Assembly (NCBI RefSeq): GCF_008124865.1
Contig: NZ_VNHY01000001.1
Coordinates: 372,001 to 436,000 of the forward strand
Source: Fodinibius salinus
GTDB taxonomy: Bacteria > Bacteroidota > Rhodothermia > Balneolales > Balneolaceae
DNA length: 64,000 bases
Direction: 5' to 3'
Part shown: positions 36,159-45,233 of the stretch, in pieces
Position numbering within the stretch: the first letter of the stretch is position 1
How the letters are laid out: every line of letters begins with the position of its first letter
Translations under genes and position numbers: made by a program
Notes under the pieces: generated by a model
The model's database searches: none
Told to the model about the DNA's origin: nothing
The model's input: the letters and a program-made list of their open reading frames with translations, nothing else

Positions 36159-38522
36159 TTACCAGTCGATACGTCCGGTTCCAGTTTTACGGCTGTTGTC
36201 TACGCTGTCGGGATCCTGAGGCATCACAAAGCCCGGCGGTTGTTGAAAGGAATCGTAGCTCCAAGGCGCTTCCGGATCATCTGATGCTAAGTTAATAAAC
36301 TTGCCTACAATTGGCAGGGCAGAACGGGCTCCCTGACCGATACTATAATTTAGATCTGTGGGAAAGCGAATCATACGGTTTTCACCGCCTACCCATGAGC
36401 CCATCACAATGTGGGGCATCATACCTACGAACCAGTTGTCGGCGCTATTTTGGGTGGTTCCTGTTTTGCCGGCTACATCTTGACGCACGCCATAGACGTT
36501 GCGCAGACGAACTCCTGTTCCGTAATAGTCATCACCGCCGCGGATGACTCCGCGCATCATATCAACCATCATATAAGCCGTCTTGGGACTAATAACTTCA
36601 TCCCGATATTCGGGATTATATTCTTTGATGACGTTTCCTTCTTTGTCCTCAATGCGGGTTATGGCAATGGGATCGATATGGACGCCTTGATTGGCAAAAG
36701 TAGTATAGGCGCTAACTAGTTCCAGCAACGATACCTCGGCCGTGCCCAGCGCGATAGAGGGGTAGGCCGGCGTATCAGACATATCAATTCCTAAATTAGA
36801 CGCCATCTGCTTTATTTTTCGGGCTGCGGGATCTAAGTCTTCAAGTTTGGTTGTATTAGGTGCTCCGGCAATTTCGGGAAGTAATCTTACGGTCACATTA
36901 TTGAGACTTCTTGCCAGCGCTTGTCTCAGTGGAATCATTTCCGGTCCTGATGGAATATGGGGATCTTTTGGTTTCCAAGCTTTGCCATTGCGATCGTAAA
37001 AGACACTCGGGTATTTCGAAAATTTATGATAGGGTTTATAGCCGTTATCCACTGCAACTGAATATACAAATGGCTTAAAGGTAGAGCCGGCTTGCCGCTG
37101 CGATTGGGAAACGTGATCGTATTGAACATTTCCATAATTCGATCCACCAACCCAGGCTAATATATTTCCATTATTGGGATCAATACCTACAAAACCGGCT
37201 TCTAACCGTGTTTCAGCCCGTTTTACTGAATCAACAAAAGCACTGTCGGCAAATAAACTATCAAATACAACTGATTCCTGATCAGTATTATACTTGGAAA
37301 ACGCATTTTTGTACCGATCGGTTTTTCGGATAAAGGCTCGTAAGAAGCTAGGATATTTATCCCAAAAGCGCCTCATATATCCGCCATTCTTAATTGCTTT
37401 TTTACATACTGAAAGTGGGGCATCCCCTGTGGTCCATTCACATTCATAGATGGTTTGTAGAGAATCCAGCTTAGTACGCAGTGCTTTTTCGGCATATTTC
37501 TGCAGCCGAGAGTCGATGGTCGTATAAATGGTTAATCCATCTTTATAAAGATTATAGCCATTTTTTTGTGTCCATTTTTCTACTTTTTTGCGGACATATT
37601 CACCAAAATACCGGCTTTCCTGACCAGTCTCAGACGGCGGGTGATAGTTTAATGATATTGGTTCGTTTCGCAATTTATTATATACCGCATCGCTGATGAA
37701 TTCATGTTTATTGAGCAAATAGAGTACGGTATTACGTCGCGAGCGGGCATTTTCTGGATTAATTCGAGGATTATAGAGATATACAGCGTTGAGTGATCCT
37801 ACTAGCGTAGCTGCCTGAGAGATCGTTAGATCTTTAGCGTCTTTACCATAGTGTGTTAAGGCAGCCGACTGAATACCAAAAGCGCTATTGGGAAACTCTA
37901 CGGTATTTAAATACATCTCAATGATTTCGCGCTTGGTATAATTCTGCTCAATTTTTATAGCAGTGATCATTTCTCTAAACTTGCGGATAAGCGAAAATTC
38001 CCGCCCGATCTTTTTGTATAAATTGCGGGCAAGTTGTTGAGAAATTGTGGAAGCGCCGCGAATATTTCCTGTTGTGGTGATTTGGTAAATTGCAGCAAAA
38101 ATTCCCTGCATGTCTATTCCCCAGTGATTATAAAAGCGGTGGTCTTCGGTAGCGATCAGGGCATCCACAATGTGGGAGGACATTTTTTCAATGGGTACAT
38201 AAGTTCGATTTTCGGTATAGAAGCGGTCAAGCACCACACCATCGCGGCTCTTAAGTTCTGAGGCAACGGCGGTTTCGGGATTTTCGAGCTGCTCCACCGA
38301 TGGGAGTCCCTGCAACAAATAGATAAAGAATCCGAGTGCAGCAACAAGTATAATACCTATCGTTGTACCTCCCCATTTCAATGTTCTCGATGAAAATCGA
38401 TCCCAAAGATTTGATCCGCTTTGGGGTTGGGAATTATTCTTTTGAGTCTTGGATTTTTGGTGCCGGTATTCGGGATCGTTAAAATAACGATCCATATCAT
38501 TGTCTTGGTTTTCGTTGCTCAT
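36159..38522 (-). CDS. Penicillin-binding protein 1A (bifunctional transglycosylase-transpeptidase)
   Basis: A 787-residue bitopic inner-membrane protein. A 45-residue Asn/Gln-rich cytoplasmic start is followed by one transmembrane helix (about 50-72). The GT51 transglycosylase domain (about 90-265) has the catalytic EDHRFYNHWGID and STISQQLARNLY. The transpeptidase domain (about 420-740) has SxxK in GSTFK, SLN in ARSLNN and KTGT in AGKTGTTQNS. It polymerises and cross-links peptidoglycan. The lpxH-like gene ends eight bases upstream, and the two probably share a transcript with the prenyl synthase gene. There is no clear terminator downstream. Confidence 0.95.
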   Translation of the reverse strand: MSNENQDNDMDRYFNDPEYRHQKSKTQKNNSQPQSGSNLWDRFSSRTLKWGGTTIGIILVAALGFFIYLLQGLPSVEQLENPETAVASELKSRDGVVLDRFYTENRTYVPIEKMSSHIVDALIATEDHRFYNHWGIDMQGIFAAIYQITTTGNIRGASTISQQLARNLYKKIGREFSLIRKFREMITAIKIEQNYTKREIIEMYLNTVEFPNSAFGIQSAALTHYGKDAKDLTISQAATLVGSLNAVYLYNPRINPENARSRRNTVLYLLNKHEFISDAVYNKLRNEPISLNYHPPSETGQESRYFGEYVRKKVEKWTQKNGYNLYKDGLTIYTTIDSRLQKYAEKALRTKLDSLQTIYECEWTTGDAPLSVCKKAIKNGGYMRRFWDKYPSFLRAFIRKTDRYKNAFSKYNTDQESVVFDSLFADSAFVDSVKRAETRLEAGFVGIDPNNGNILAWVGGSNYGNVQYDHVSQSQRQAGSTFKPFVYSVAVDNGYKPYHKFSKYPSVFYDRNGKAWKPKDPHIPSGPEMIPLRQALARSLNNVTVRLLPEIAGAPNTTKLEDLDPAARKIKQMASNLGIDMSDTPAYPSIALGTAEVSLLELVSAYTTFANQGVHIDPIAITRIEDKEGNVIKEYNPEYRDEVISPKTAYMMVDMMRGVIRGGDDYYGTGVRLRNVYGVRQDVAGKTGTTQNSADNWFVGMMPHIVMGSWVGGENRMIRFPTDLNYSIGQGARSALPIVGKFINLASDDPEAPWSYDSFQQPPGFVMPQDPDSVDNSRKTGTGRIDW

Positions 38523-38530
38523 TTAGCTTG

Positions 38531-39310
38531 TTATTCGAAATGGTTTAAAGACTGTGATTGGGGATTCCAGCGCATCAGAGAAAGTTTGTCATCATCGTAT
38601 AACGCTAGTGTTTGATGAGCACAAAAGGTACCCAAATTTATATAGGTTCCGAAAGTAAAATGTTTCGTTCGGGGTATATGATCATGTCCGCATAAAATAA
38701 TATCAATATCAGATTCTTTGAGCGTTTTTTTAGCCCAGTTGTTTAAGGTTTGGGCTTTTTTATCATCATCCACAGAATCAATAAAACGTGTGAACCGGGC
38801 AAAATATTTCATGATAGTGATACCCATTCGGGGCGGAAGTAACTTTTGATACCACTGCACAAATGTAGGGTGATGTAAGAACCTGTGTAGTGGCGGATAG
38901 GGGAGTTCAAGATTCGTATCGGCTAGCCCGTCGCCGTGTAAGATCATCAGTTTTTTGCTATTAATCGAGCATGTTATAGAATTATGAACGACCTCAAATC
39001 CTTGTTGGGAAAGGTAGTCTCGGGTCCAGTGGTCATGGTTACCGGTAATAAATGGGGTTACGCCGACGCTGGTATTATATTCCCGGAAATGATTGAGCAC
39101 CTTTTTACCAAGTTGGGGTACAGCATCGGGATAGGCCATCCAGTAATCAAAAAAATCACCAGCAATAATAATTCGGATGTCGTTCTGGCGGCAGTATTTG
39201 AGAAGCTGCAGCAGCTCGGATTCGATTTTGGCATTTTTATCATCCGAGAATCCTCCCAGGTGGATATCTGAAATAAACAGCAGAGGTTGGGAAAGGCTAG
39301 AGGTATCCAT
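38531..39310 (-). CDS. UDP-2,3-diacylglucosamine diphosphatase-like metallophosphoesterase
   Basis: A 259-residue calcineurin-like phosphoesterase with the complete two-metal set: SDIHLGG near residue 14, GDFFDYW near 51, GNHDHW near 93, HGDGL near 128 and GHDHIPR near 210. The spacing matches LpxH, which removes UMP to make lipid X in lipid A synthesis at the inner membrane. No membrane segment is present. It is sandwiched between PBP1A and the polyprenyl synthase (14- and 8-base gaps), an envelope-building context that supports LpxH. Other UDP-sugar or nucleotide phosphoesterase roles are possible. Confidence 0.85.
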   Translation of the reverse strand: MDTSSLSQPLLFISDIHLGGFSDDKNAKIESELLQLLKYCRQNDIRIIIAGDFFDYWMAYPDAVPQLGKKVLNHFREYNTSVGVTPFITGNHDHWTRDYLSQQGFEVVHNSITCSINSKKLMILHGDGLADTNLELPYPPLHRFLHHPTFVQWYQKLLPPRMGITIMKYFARFTRFIDSVDDDKKAQTLNNWAKKTLKESDIDIILCGHDHIPRTKHFTFGTYINLGTFCAHQTLALYDDDKLSLMRWNPQSQSLNHFE

Positions 39311-39324
39311 CGGGCGAAGATAGG

Positions 39325-40344
39325 TTATTTTTTGCGCTCGATGATATAAGTTATGAGATCCTCGAAGCTGGTACGAGCTTCCGACTCGGGGAGGGTGCGA
39401 AGTTTAGTTAGTGCCTGATCAGCATAATCATTCATTATGGAACGGGCGTAGGTAATGCCGCCGTGATCATGCACAAAAGATACAATTTCGTCAATATCTG
39501 CCTGCTTTTTCTTAGGTTTGTGCATCAGGTATCGGGCACGGATTTTCTGTCGGAGAGATGCATTTTCCAGTGCCTTAATAAAAGGTAGAGTCACTTTTCG
39601 TTCTTCAATGTCTTTGCGTGTGGGCTTGCCCACATCATCTACACCATAGTCAAAAAGATCATCCCGGATTTGAAAAGCAATCCCAGTATACATGCCGATG
39701 TCATGCATCATTTTGTGCATCTTTGGATCGTCGGTGGCTGAGATAGCTCCGCATTCACAGCACGAAGCGATCAGGCTGGCCGTTTTTTCTGAAATGACTT
39801 TAAAATAATATTCCTCGTCCATGTTAAAGAGCCGAGCTGCCTTAAATTGGCGCAGTTCGCCTTCACTCATTTGCTTGACGGCCTTGGAAAGTACTTTCAA
39901 CAGTTTGAACTCTTCGTGGTCCAGGGCGGTCAGCAATCCTTTTGAAAGTAGAAAATCCCCGAGTAGTACGCCCGCTTTGTTATTCCATACTTTATTAATA
40001 CTCAAAAATCCACGGCGCAATTCGGCTTCATCAACCACATCATCGTGAATGAGCGTGGCTGTATGCAGCAGCTCAATCATAGTGGCAGCTACATAACTTC
40101 GTTCGGTTACATCTCCGAACAGTCGTGCAGACATAAAGACAAGTGTGGGGCGTATTTCTTTCCCTTTTTGCCGCAGCAGATACTGTACAATCTTGTCAAG
40201 CATCCATACATCAGTACGCAGCGCTTGTTTGTAAAAGGATCGAAATTCTGATAAGCTGTCGGCTACAGGGGCTGTAATATCCTGTAATGTCTTCTTCTTT
40301 TTTCGATTAAATGTAGTAGCTTTTTCGAGCTGGGTGTCAATCAT
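39325..40344 (-). CDS. Polyprenyl diphosphate synthase (octaprenyl/solanesyl type)
   Basis: A 339-residue trans-prenyltransferase. The first aspartate-rich motif is HDDVVDEAELRRG near residue 97 and the second RDDLFDYG near 224; GKEIRPTLV and the GD(F)LLSKGL segment are also typical. Bulky residues before the first motif are lacking, as expected for a long-chain product used for the menaquinone side chain. It condenses isopentenyl diphosphate units onto an allylic primer. It is the first gene of the lpxH-PBP1A run on this strand. Confidence 0.92.
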   Translation of the reverse strand: MIDTQLEKATTFNRKKKKTLQDITAPVADSLSEFRSFYKQALRTDVWMLDKIVQYLLRQKGKEIRPTLVFMSARLFGDVTERSYVAATMIELLHTATLIHDDVVDEAELRRGFLSINKVWNNKAGVLLGDFLLSKGLLTALDHEEFKLLKVLSKAVKQMSEGELRQFKAARLFNMDEEYYFKVISEKTASLIASCCECGAISATDDPKMHKMMHDIGMYTGIAFQIRDDLFDYGVDDVGKPTRKDIEERKVTLPFIKALENASLRQKIRARYLMHKPKKKQADIDEIVSFVHDHGGITYARSIMNDYADQALTKLRTLPESEARTSFEDLITYIIERKK

Positions 40345-40492
40345 GGGAAATATTTTGCAACTGAGTGGTTCATCCTCAAATAAAAGTTGAAATTTAGCAA
40401 TTATTCAGCTTTAATACTCCATCAATTTGAAGTCTCGAAAGCGCCTTAATATAGAATTTGTACCGCTAATTATTAAATAATCCTGATGATAA

Positions 40493-41779
40493 ATGATTGA
40501 TGTTGATGTAAGCCGGGCAGAAAAATTCCTTTCGGAGGAAAATCTGCATCAGGCAAAGGTTACTGCTGCGGATGCACTGAAAACAGTACGTCAGCAGAAC
40601 GGAGAAGGTGCAGAATGGCTGGGATGGCGATCACTTTTAGATGATCCCAATGATGCTATCCTTGAACAGCTTGATCGATTGGGAACTGCTATCAGGGAAG
40701 AAGCAGATGTTTTTCTTGTTTGTGGAATCGGCGGTTCTTATCTGGGAGCGCGGGCTGTTATTGAAGCACTGTCCCCATTTTTCAATCAAGAGGCACCTGA
40801 AATTATTTATGTGGGTCACCACATGAGCGGTGGATATTTGCAAGAGCTGATCGAATATCTTGATACACCAAAGGTTGATGGTGAACCCAAGAGTGTATAT
40901 TGTAATGTGATATCAAAATCGGGGACTACACTTGAAACTGCTCTTTCTTTTCGAAAGATTCGAAATTGGATGGGTAATACCTATCCTGATTCACTACAAC
41001 AACGCATTATTTGTACTACAAGCAGTGAGGGAGGTGCTCTCAACAAGCTTATTGATGAATATGACTTTCAAAAATTTGTGATTCCTGATGATGTGGGCGG
41101 CCGATTTTCGGTGCTTACGCCGGTAGGATTATTTCCTATGGCGGTGGCGGGTATCGACATCCGGAGCCTTTTTTACGGAGCAGTAACTGAATACGAAAAG
41201 CTCGAAAATGAGGCAGAAATACTGATTAATTATGCTGCCGTAAAATATGCCCTTTATCAAAAGGGCAAGCAGATGGATGTGCTTACTTCATTTGAGCCAG
41301 AGCTATCAGGACTTTGTGGCTGGCTTCAACAACTGCTGGGCGAAAGTGAGGGTAAAAAACAAAAGGGAATGTTGCCCGTTACGGCCAGCTATTCTACAGA
41401 TTTACACAGCTTGGGACAGTTTATGCAAGATGGGTCGCGCACAATGATGGAGACTTTTATTACAGTTCAAAAATCTGATACCTCATTTACGGTGGAAGAA
41501 ACTGAATCAAATAATGATGAACTTAATTATCTTGCGGGGAAGTCATTCCATGATATTAACAGCAAGGCTCGTAAAGGTACAATTAGTGCTCATACCGAGG
41601 GCGGGGTGCCATGTATTTCTGTCAATATAGAAGTGCTTAATGCTTCACAGGTAGGAGCGTTTATTTATTTTTATGAGTTGTTTACCGCTGTCTATTGTTA
41701 TTGTTTGGGAGTAAATCCCTTTACCCAACCGGGCGTAGAAAATTATAAAAAAAGAATGTATAAATTGTTGGATAAATAA
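40493..41779 (+). CDS. pgi: Glucose-6-phosphate isomerase
   Basis: A 428-residue, short-form PGI (Bacillus-like, versus about 550 in E. coli) that interconverts glucose 6-phosphate and fructose 6-phosphate. The SIS-type sugar-phosphate sites are visible as GIGGSYLGARAVIEAL near residue 80, SKSGTTLETALSFR near 143, DVGGRFSVL near 201 and LGQFMQDGSRTMMETF near 305. The C-terminus carries the usual GVENYKKRMYKLL tail with the catalytic lysine region. It is followed after only four bases by the deoxynucleoside kinase, so both may be cotranscribed. Confidence 0.96.
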   Translation: MIDVDVSRAEKFLSEENLHQAKVTAADALKTVRQQNGEGAEWLGWRSLLDDPNDAILEQLDRLGTAIREEADVFLVCGIGGSYLGARAVIEALSPFFNQEAPEIIYVGHHMSGGYLQELIEYLDTPKVDGEPKSVYCNVISKSGTTLETALSFRKIRNWMGNTYPDSLQQRIICTTSSEGGALNKLIDEYDFQKFVIPDDVGGRFSVLTPVGLFPMAVAGIDIRSLFYGAVTEYEKLENEAEILINYAAVKYALYQKGKQMDVLTSFEPELSGLCGWLQQLLGESEGKKQKGMLPVTASYSTDLHSLGQFMQDGSRTMMETFITVQKSDTSFTVEETESNNDELNYLAGKSFHDINSKARKGTISAHTEGGVPCISVNIEVLNASQVGAFIYFYELFTAVYCYCLGVNPFTQPGVENYKKRMYKLLDK

Positions 41780-41783
41780 GCTG

Positions 41784-42452
41784 ATGAGTAAAAGTAATAA
41801 AAACGAACAGGACATAGAGCAGGATTCTGATAATTTGAAATTTATTGCCGTTGCTGGCAATATTGGTGCTGGAAAGTCTTCACTAACGAAGTTGTTGGCA
41901 AACCATTTTAGCTGGGAACCATTTTATGAATCAGTGGATAATAATCCTTATCTGTCTGATTTTTATGAGGATATGCGCCGATGGAGTTTTAACCTTCAGA
42001 TCTATTTTCTTTCTAGCCGATTTCGGCACCAAAAGCAGATGTTGCAAAAAGAGGGGAGGTTTGTGCAGGATCGCACGATTTATGAAGATGTAGAGATTTT
42101 TGCTAAAAACCTGCACAACATGGGGCTGATGAGTGACCGCGACTTTGAGAACTACAAAGCTCTTTTCGAAGAGATGACCGATTACCTGCAGCCGCCTAGC
42201 TTATTGATTTATATTCGCGCGCAAGTGCCCACGCTAGTAGAACAGATCCAGCAGCGGGGGCGTGAATATGAAAATACTATTCGCATTGAATATCTGGAGC
42301 GACTTAATGGTTTGTATGAAGATTGGATTGACAGATACCCCCACCAGAAGCTTATTATTGATACTGATGACCTCGATTTTGTAAATAATGATGAAGACTT
42401 AGGACGCATTATAGAGCTTGTTGAGCAGCGGTTATTTGGGTTGTTTAATTGA
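41784..42452 (+). CDS. Deoxynucleoside kinase
   Basis: A 222-residue P-loop kinase of the deoxycytidine/deoxyguanosine kinase family. A 20-residue acidic lead is followed by the P-loop AVAGNIGAGKSSLTKLL near residue 30. ESVDNNPYLSDFYEDMRRW, FLSSRFRHQ and QDRTIYEDVEIFA (the DRT-type substrate/lid motif) follow, and a C-terminal lid with RGREYENTIRIEYL. It phosphorylates salvaged deoxynucleosides; substrate preference (dA, dG, dC or T) cannot be read. It begins four bases after pgi and ends just before the promoter of the fab operon. Confidence 0.9.
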   Translation: MSKSNKNEQDIEQDSDNLKFIAVAGNIGAGKSSLTKLLANHFSWEPFYESVDNNPYLSDFYEDMRRWSFNLQIYFLSSRFRHQKQMLQKEGRFVQDRTIYEDVEIFAKNLHNMGLMSDRDFENYKALFEEMTDYLQPPSLLIYIRAQVPTLVEQIQQRGREYENTIRIEYLERLNGLYEDWIDRYPHQKLIIDTDDLDFVNNDEDLGRIIELVEQRLFGLFN

Positions 42453-42483
42453 TTGCAGAAATTGACAATTATTCATATTTTTG
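42453..42483 (+). promoter_or_regulatory. Promoter of the yceD-rpmF-fab operon
   Basis: TTG at 42453-42455, a 20-base spacer and TATTTTTG at 42476-42483 match the Bacteroidota -33/-7 consensus well. The start site would be near 42490, giving a very short leader before the ATG at 42499. The same box shows that an in-frame TTG at 42481 is not the start codon. Confidence 0.55.
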
Positions 42484-42498
42484 CAAGCAATTACAGTT

Positions 42499-43017
42499 AT
42501 GTCAAAACTTGAGTTTAACATAGTAGAAATACCTGAAGGTGAAAGCCGGAAAACAGTTCGTCTGTCCGGTGATGACCTTGATTTATCACCACATACCTTT
42601 GAGGGGGGTGAAGTAGAATTGGTGTTTTATCGCACCCCTCATTTTATTCGGGTCAATTTTGAAGTGGAATCTGAAGTTGCATTGACTTGCGATCGCTCGC
42701 TGGAATCGTATATACAGCCGATAGTATCGGAATACGAGGTAGTTTTTAAGGTTGATGTGCGTGAAGAGTCTGAAGATGAAAATGGAGCTGTTCGACGGTT
42801 CGATTTTTCTACAAATACCTTGGATGTTGGTGATGAAGTGCGCGATACTATTGCACTGAATATCCCCATTAAAAAATTGCATCCGAAATTCATTGATGAA
42901 GATGGCACGCCAAAAGAGTTTGAGACAAAATCGTATGGTGATATTCCGGATGAGGAAGAAGGTGAATCGGAGATGGCAGATTCCAGGTGGGAGAAACTGA
43001 AAGAACTTAAGAATTAA
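42499..43017 (+). CDS. DUF177/YceD family protein
   Basis: A 172-residue protein of the YceD/DUF177 family, whose members are thought to act in 23S rRNA or large-subunit maturation and are almost always encoded just before rpmF. Here the central segment LTCDRSLESYIQPIVSEYEV preserves one cysteine of the usual pair, followed by an acidic beta-rich half and the end LKELKN. It is the first gene of the fatty-acid operon, 24 bases before rpmF. The start is set by the upstream promoter box. Confidence 0.85.
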   Translation: MSKLEFNIVEIPEGESRKTVRLSGDDLDLSPHTFEGGEVELVFYRTPHFIRVNFEVESEVALTCDRSLESYIQPIVSEYEVVFKVDVREESEDENGAVRRFDFSTNTLDVGDEVRDTIALNIPIKKLHPKFIDEDGTPKEFETKSYGDIPDEEEGESEMADSRWEKLKELKN

Positions 43018-43041
43018 TATAAATATTATTACTAATTCATA

Positions 43042-43218
43042 ATGGCACAACCAAAACGACAACATTCCAAATCTCGACAAGGTAAACGCCGATCTCATAA
43101 TAAGATCGGAGAGCCAACACTGGCAGAGTGTAGTAACTGTGGAGCTTTCCACCGTTACCATCACATCTGTAAAGAATGCGGTTTCTATCGTGGCCGGCAA
43201 ATTATTGATGTAAATTAA
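43042..43218 (+). CDS. rpmF: 50S ribosomal protein L32
   Basis: A 58-residue protein. The N-terminus MAQPKRQHSKSRQGKRRSHN is the L32 signature, and the zinc ribbon is intact with C30-x2-C33 and C43-x2-C46. It is a late-assembling protein of the large ribosomal subunit. It lies between yceD and plsX, the standard order linking ribosome and lipid synthesis genes. I translated it directly from the sequence between 43042 and the TAA at 43216-43218. Confidence 0.95.
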   Translation: MAQPKRQHSKSRQGKRRSHNKIGEPTLAECSNCGAFHRYHHICKECGFYRGRQIIDVN

Positions 43219-43241
43219 TAACCGCAGAAAATTTTCCTTTC

Positions 43242-44225
43242 ATGATTATTGCTGTAGATGCTGCGGGGGGCGACCATTATCCCGAAAATCCAGTTAAAGG
43301 TTCTATTCAGGCACTTAACGATCGCGATGATCTGACGATCATTCTTGTCGGCCCGGAAGATTCGGTGAACAGCGAGCTTTCAAATTATGAATATGACCAA
43401 GAACGACTGTTGGTAGAGGATGCCCCCGAAGTTATTGGGATGGATGAATCTCCGGCACGAGCCGTAAAAACCAAGCAGAATTCATCAATTGTCAAGGGAC
43501 TAGGGATGCATAAAGCCGGCAAGTGTGCTGGTTTTGTAAGTGCTGGTAACACGGGTGCTCTTTTGGCAGCTTCGACCTTCCTTTTAGGTAAGTTGGAAGG
43601 CGTTAGTCGTCCAACAATAGCTGCTGTATATCCCACTGTAAAAGGAGTACGTTTAATGCTGGATGTGGGTGCCAATCTTGAAGTACGTCCAGAAATGTTT
43701 TTACAGTTTGCTCGAATGGGTGAAATCTTTACCCGCGAAATTATGGATATTGATGATCCGCAAGTGGGGCTTTTAAATATTGGTGAAGAGCCGGAAAAGG
43801 GAACTGATACCTTGAAGGAGGCATTTACTGAATTAAAGTCGCTCCCAAATTTTGTAGGTAACGTTGAAGGACGAGATATTTTTGATGCCGGGGCTGATGT
43901 CTTTTTATGTGATGCGTTGGTAGGTAATGTCCTATTAAAATTTGGTGAGTCCATTCCTGCAGCATTAAAAAAGTTTATCAAATCGGGTATAGAGAAATTG
44001 GAGTTGGGACCCCAAGAGGCAAAAGCAGTTCAAAAAGTACTTAAGGTTTCTCTTTCTGAATTTGATGCTGACCGTATTGGGGGCGTTCCGTTCCTGGGTG
44101 TAGATGGTGTAAGCATGGTTGGACATGGCAGTAGCTCTCCATTGGCTGTAAAAAATATGATATTGAACGCTGTAAAATGCGTTGATCATGATATCAATGA
44201 AAAAATTGTAGCATCTCTTAAATAA
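43242..44225 (+). CDS. plsX: Phosphate acyltransferase PlsX
   Basis: A 327-residue enzyme that converts acyl-ACP to acyl phosphate, the first step of phospholipid synthesis through PlsY. The start IIAVDAAGGDHYPENPVKG is typical, and SAGNTGALLAASTFLLG near residue 105, DVGANLEVRPEMFLQFA near 143 and LLNIGEEPEKGTD near 178 are the conserved blocks. It is peripheral to the membrane. It is 23 bases after rpmF and 12 before fabH, inside the operon. Confidence 0.97.
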   Translation: MIIAVDAAGGDHYPENPVKGSIQALNDRDDLTIILVGPEDSVNSELSNYEYDQERLLVEDAPEVIGMDESPARAVKTKQNSSIVKGLGMHKAGKCAGFVSAGNTGALLAASTFLLGKLEGVSRPTIAAVYPTVKGVRLMLDVGANLEVRPEMFLQFARMGEIFTREIMDIDDPQVGLLNIGEEPEKGTDTLKEAFTELKSLPNFVGNVEGRDIFDAGADVFLCDALVGNVLLKFGESIPAALKKFIKSGIEKLELGPQEAKAVQKVLKVSLSEFDADRIGGVPFLGVDGVSMVGHGSSSPLAVKNMILNAVKCVDHDINEKIVASLK

Positions 44226-44237
44226 CTTTCTTTTTGA

Positions 44238-45233
44238 ATGGCAGAAATTAATCGAGCAGTAATCACATCCGTAGGTCACTATTTGCCTGAACACCGGTTG
44301 ACCAATGAAGATCTTGAGCAGATGGTGGAGACCAATGATGAGTGGATCCGCAAACGAACTGGCATTAAAGAGCGAAGAATTTTAAAGGATGATGATAAGG
44401 CGACATCATTTATGGGAGCGGAGGCGGCTCGCGAAGCGCTTAATGAGCGTGGAATTTCAGCCGATGAGATTGATACTATCGTCGTAGCTACGGTTACACC
44501 GGATTATTTGTTTCCTGCTACGGCGTGCATGGTGCAAGAAAAGATTGGTGCTTCTAATGCCTACGCATTTGATGTATCTGCAGCTTGCTCAGGATTTTTG
44601 TATGCACTGACCACCGGAGCCGGTTTTATTGAGTCGGGCAGGGCTGAAAAAGTTTTGGTAATCGGGTCTGACAAAATGAGCTCGATCGTTGACTATACCG
44701 ACCGTTCTACTTGTATCTTATTTGGCGATGGCGCTGGAGCGGTATTGCTGGAGGCATCAGAAGATGAAACTGGAATTATCGATTATATTCATCACACCGA
44801 AGGAGATACTGATCTGGCATTATATCAGCCGGCAGGGGGTAGTTTAAATCCTGCGAGTGAACAGACGGTAGCTGATGGGTTGCACTATGCCAAACAGGAT
44901 GGACGAAAGGTTTTTAAAAAAGCAACGGTGGGTATGGCCGATGTTTGTGAAGAAATTATGGAGGAACATCAACTTACCGCAGATGATATCGATTGGCTGG
45001 TGCCGCATCAGGCGAACAAAAGAATTATTGATGTTACCGCCAACCGCATTAATTTGGATGAAGATAAAGTAATGATAAATATTGATCGCTATGGTAATAC
45101 AACCGCGGGCACGATTCCGCTTTGCCTGTACGATTGGAAAGAGGAACTTAGCCACGGAGATAAGCTTATTCTTGCAGCTTTTGGCGGTGGTTATACATGG
45201 GGATCAATTTATCTGAAGTGGGGGATCAAATAA
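44238..45233 (+). CDS. fabH: Beta-ketoacyl-ACP synthase III (FabH)
   Basis: A 331-residue condensing enzyme that starts fatty acid chains from acetyl- or short-chain acyl-CoA and malonyl-ACP. The catalytic triad is visible: Cys near residue 116 in SAACSGFLYAL, His near 257 in PHQANKRI and Asn near 287 in YGNTTAGT. The N-terminal WIRKRTGIKERR and the glycine-rich end FGGGYTWGS are standard. Substrate chain or branch preference cannot be deduced. Its stop codon overlaps the fabD ATG by one base (TAATG). Confidence 0.97.
   Translation: MAEINRAVITSVGHYLPEHRLTNEDLEQMVETNDEWIRKRTGIKERRILKDDDKATSFMGAEAAREALNERGISADEIDTIVVATVTPDYLFPATACMVQEKIGASNAYAFDVSAACSGFLYALTTGAGFIESGRAEKVLVIGSDKMSSIVDYTDRSTCILFGDGAGAVLLEASEDETGIIDYIHHTEGDTDLALYQPAGGSLNPASEQTVADGLHYAKQDGRKVFKKATVGMADVCEEIMEEHQLTADDIDWLVPHQANKRIIDVTANRINLDEDKVMINIDRYGNTTAGTIPLCLYDWKEELSHGDKLILAAFGGGYTWGSIYLKWGIK

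Noticed and set aside
42586-43200. 204-codon minus-strand frame over yceD-rpmF
   Set aside because: It is antisense to rpmF and yceD, which have clear family signatures and operon context.
45197-45232. Upstream start of fabD inside fabH
   Set aside because: The ATG at 45233, overlapping the fabH stop, gives the standard FabD N-terminus.
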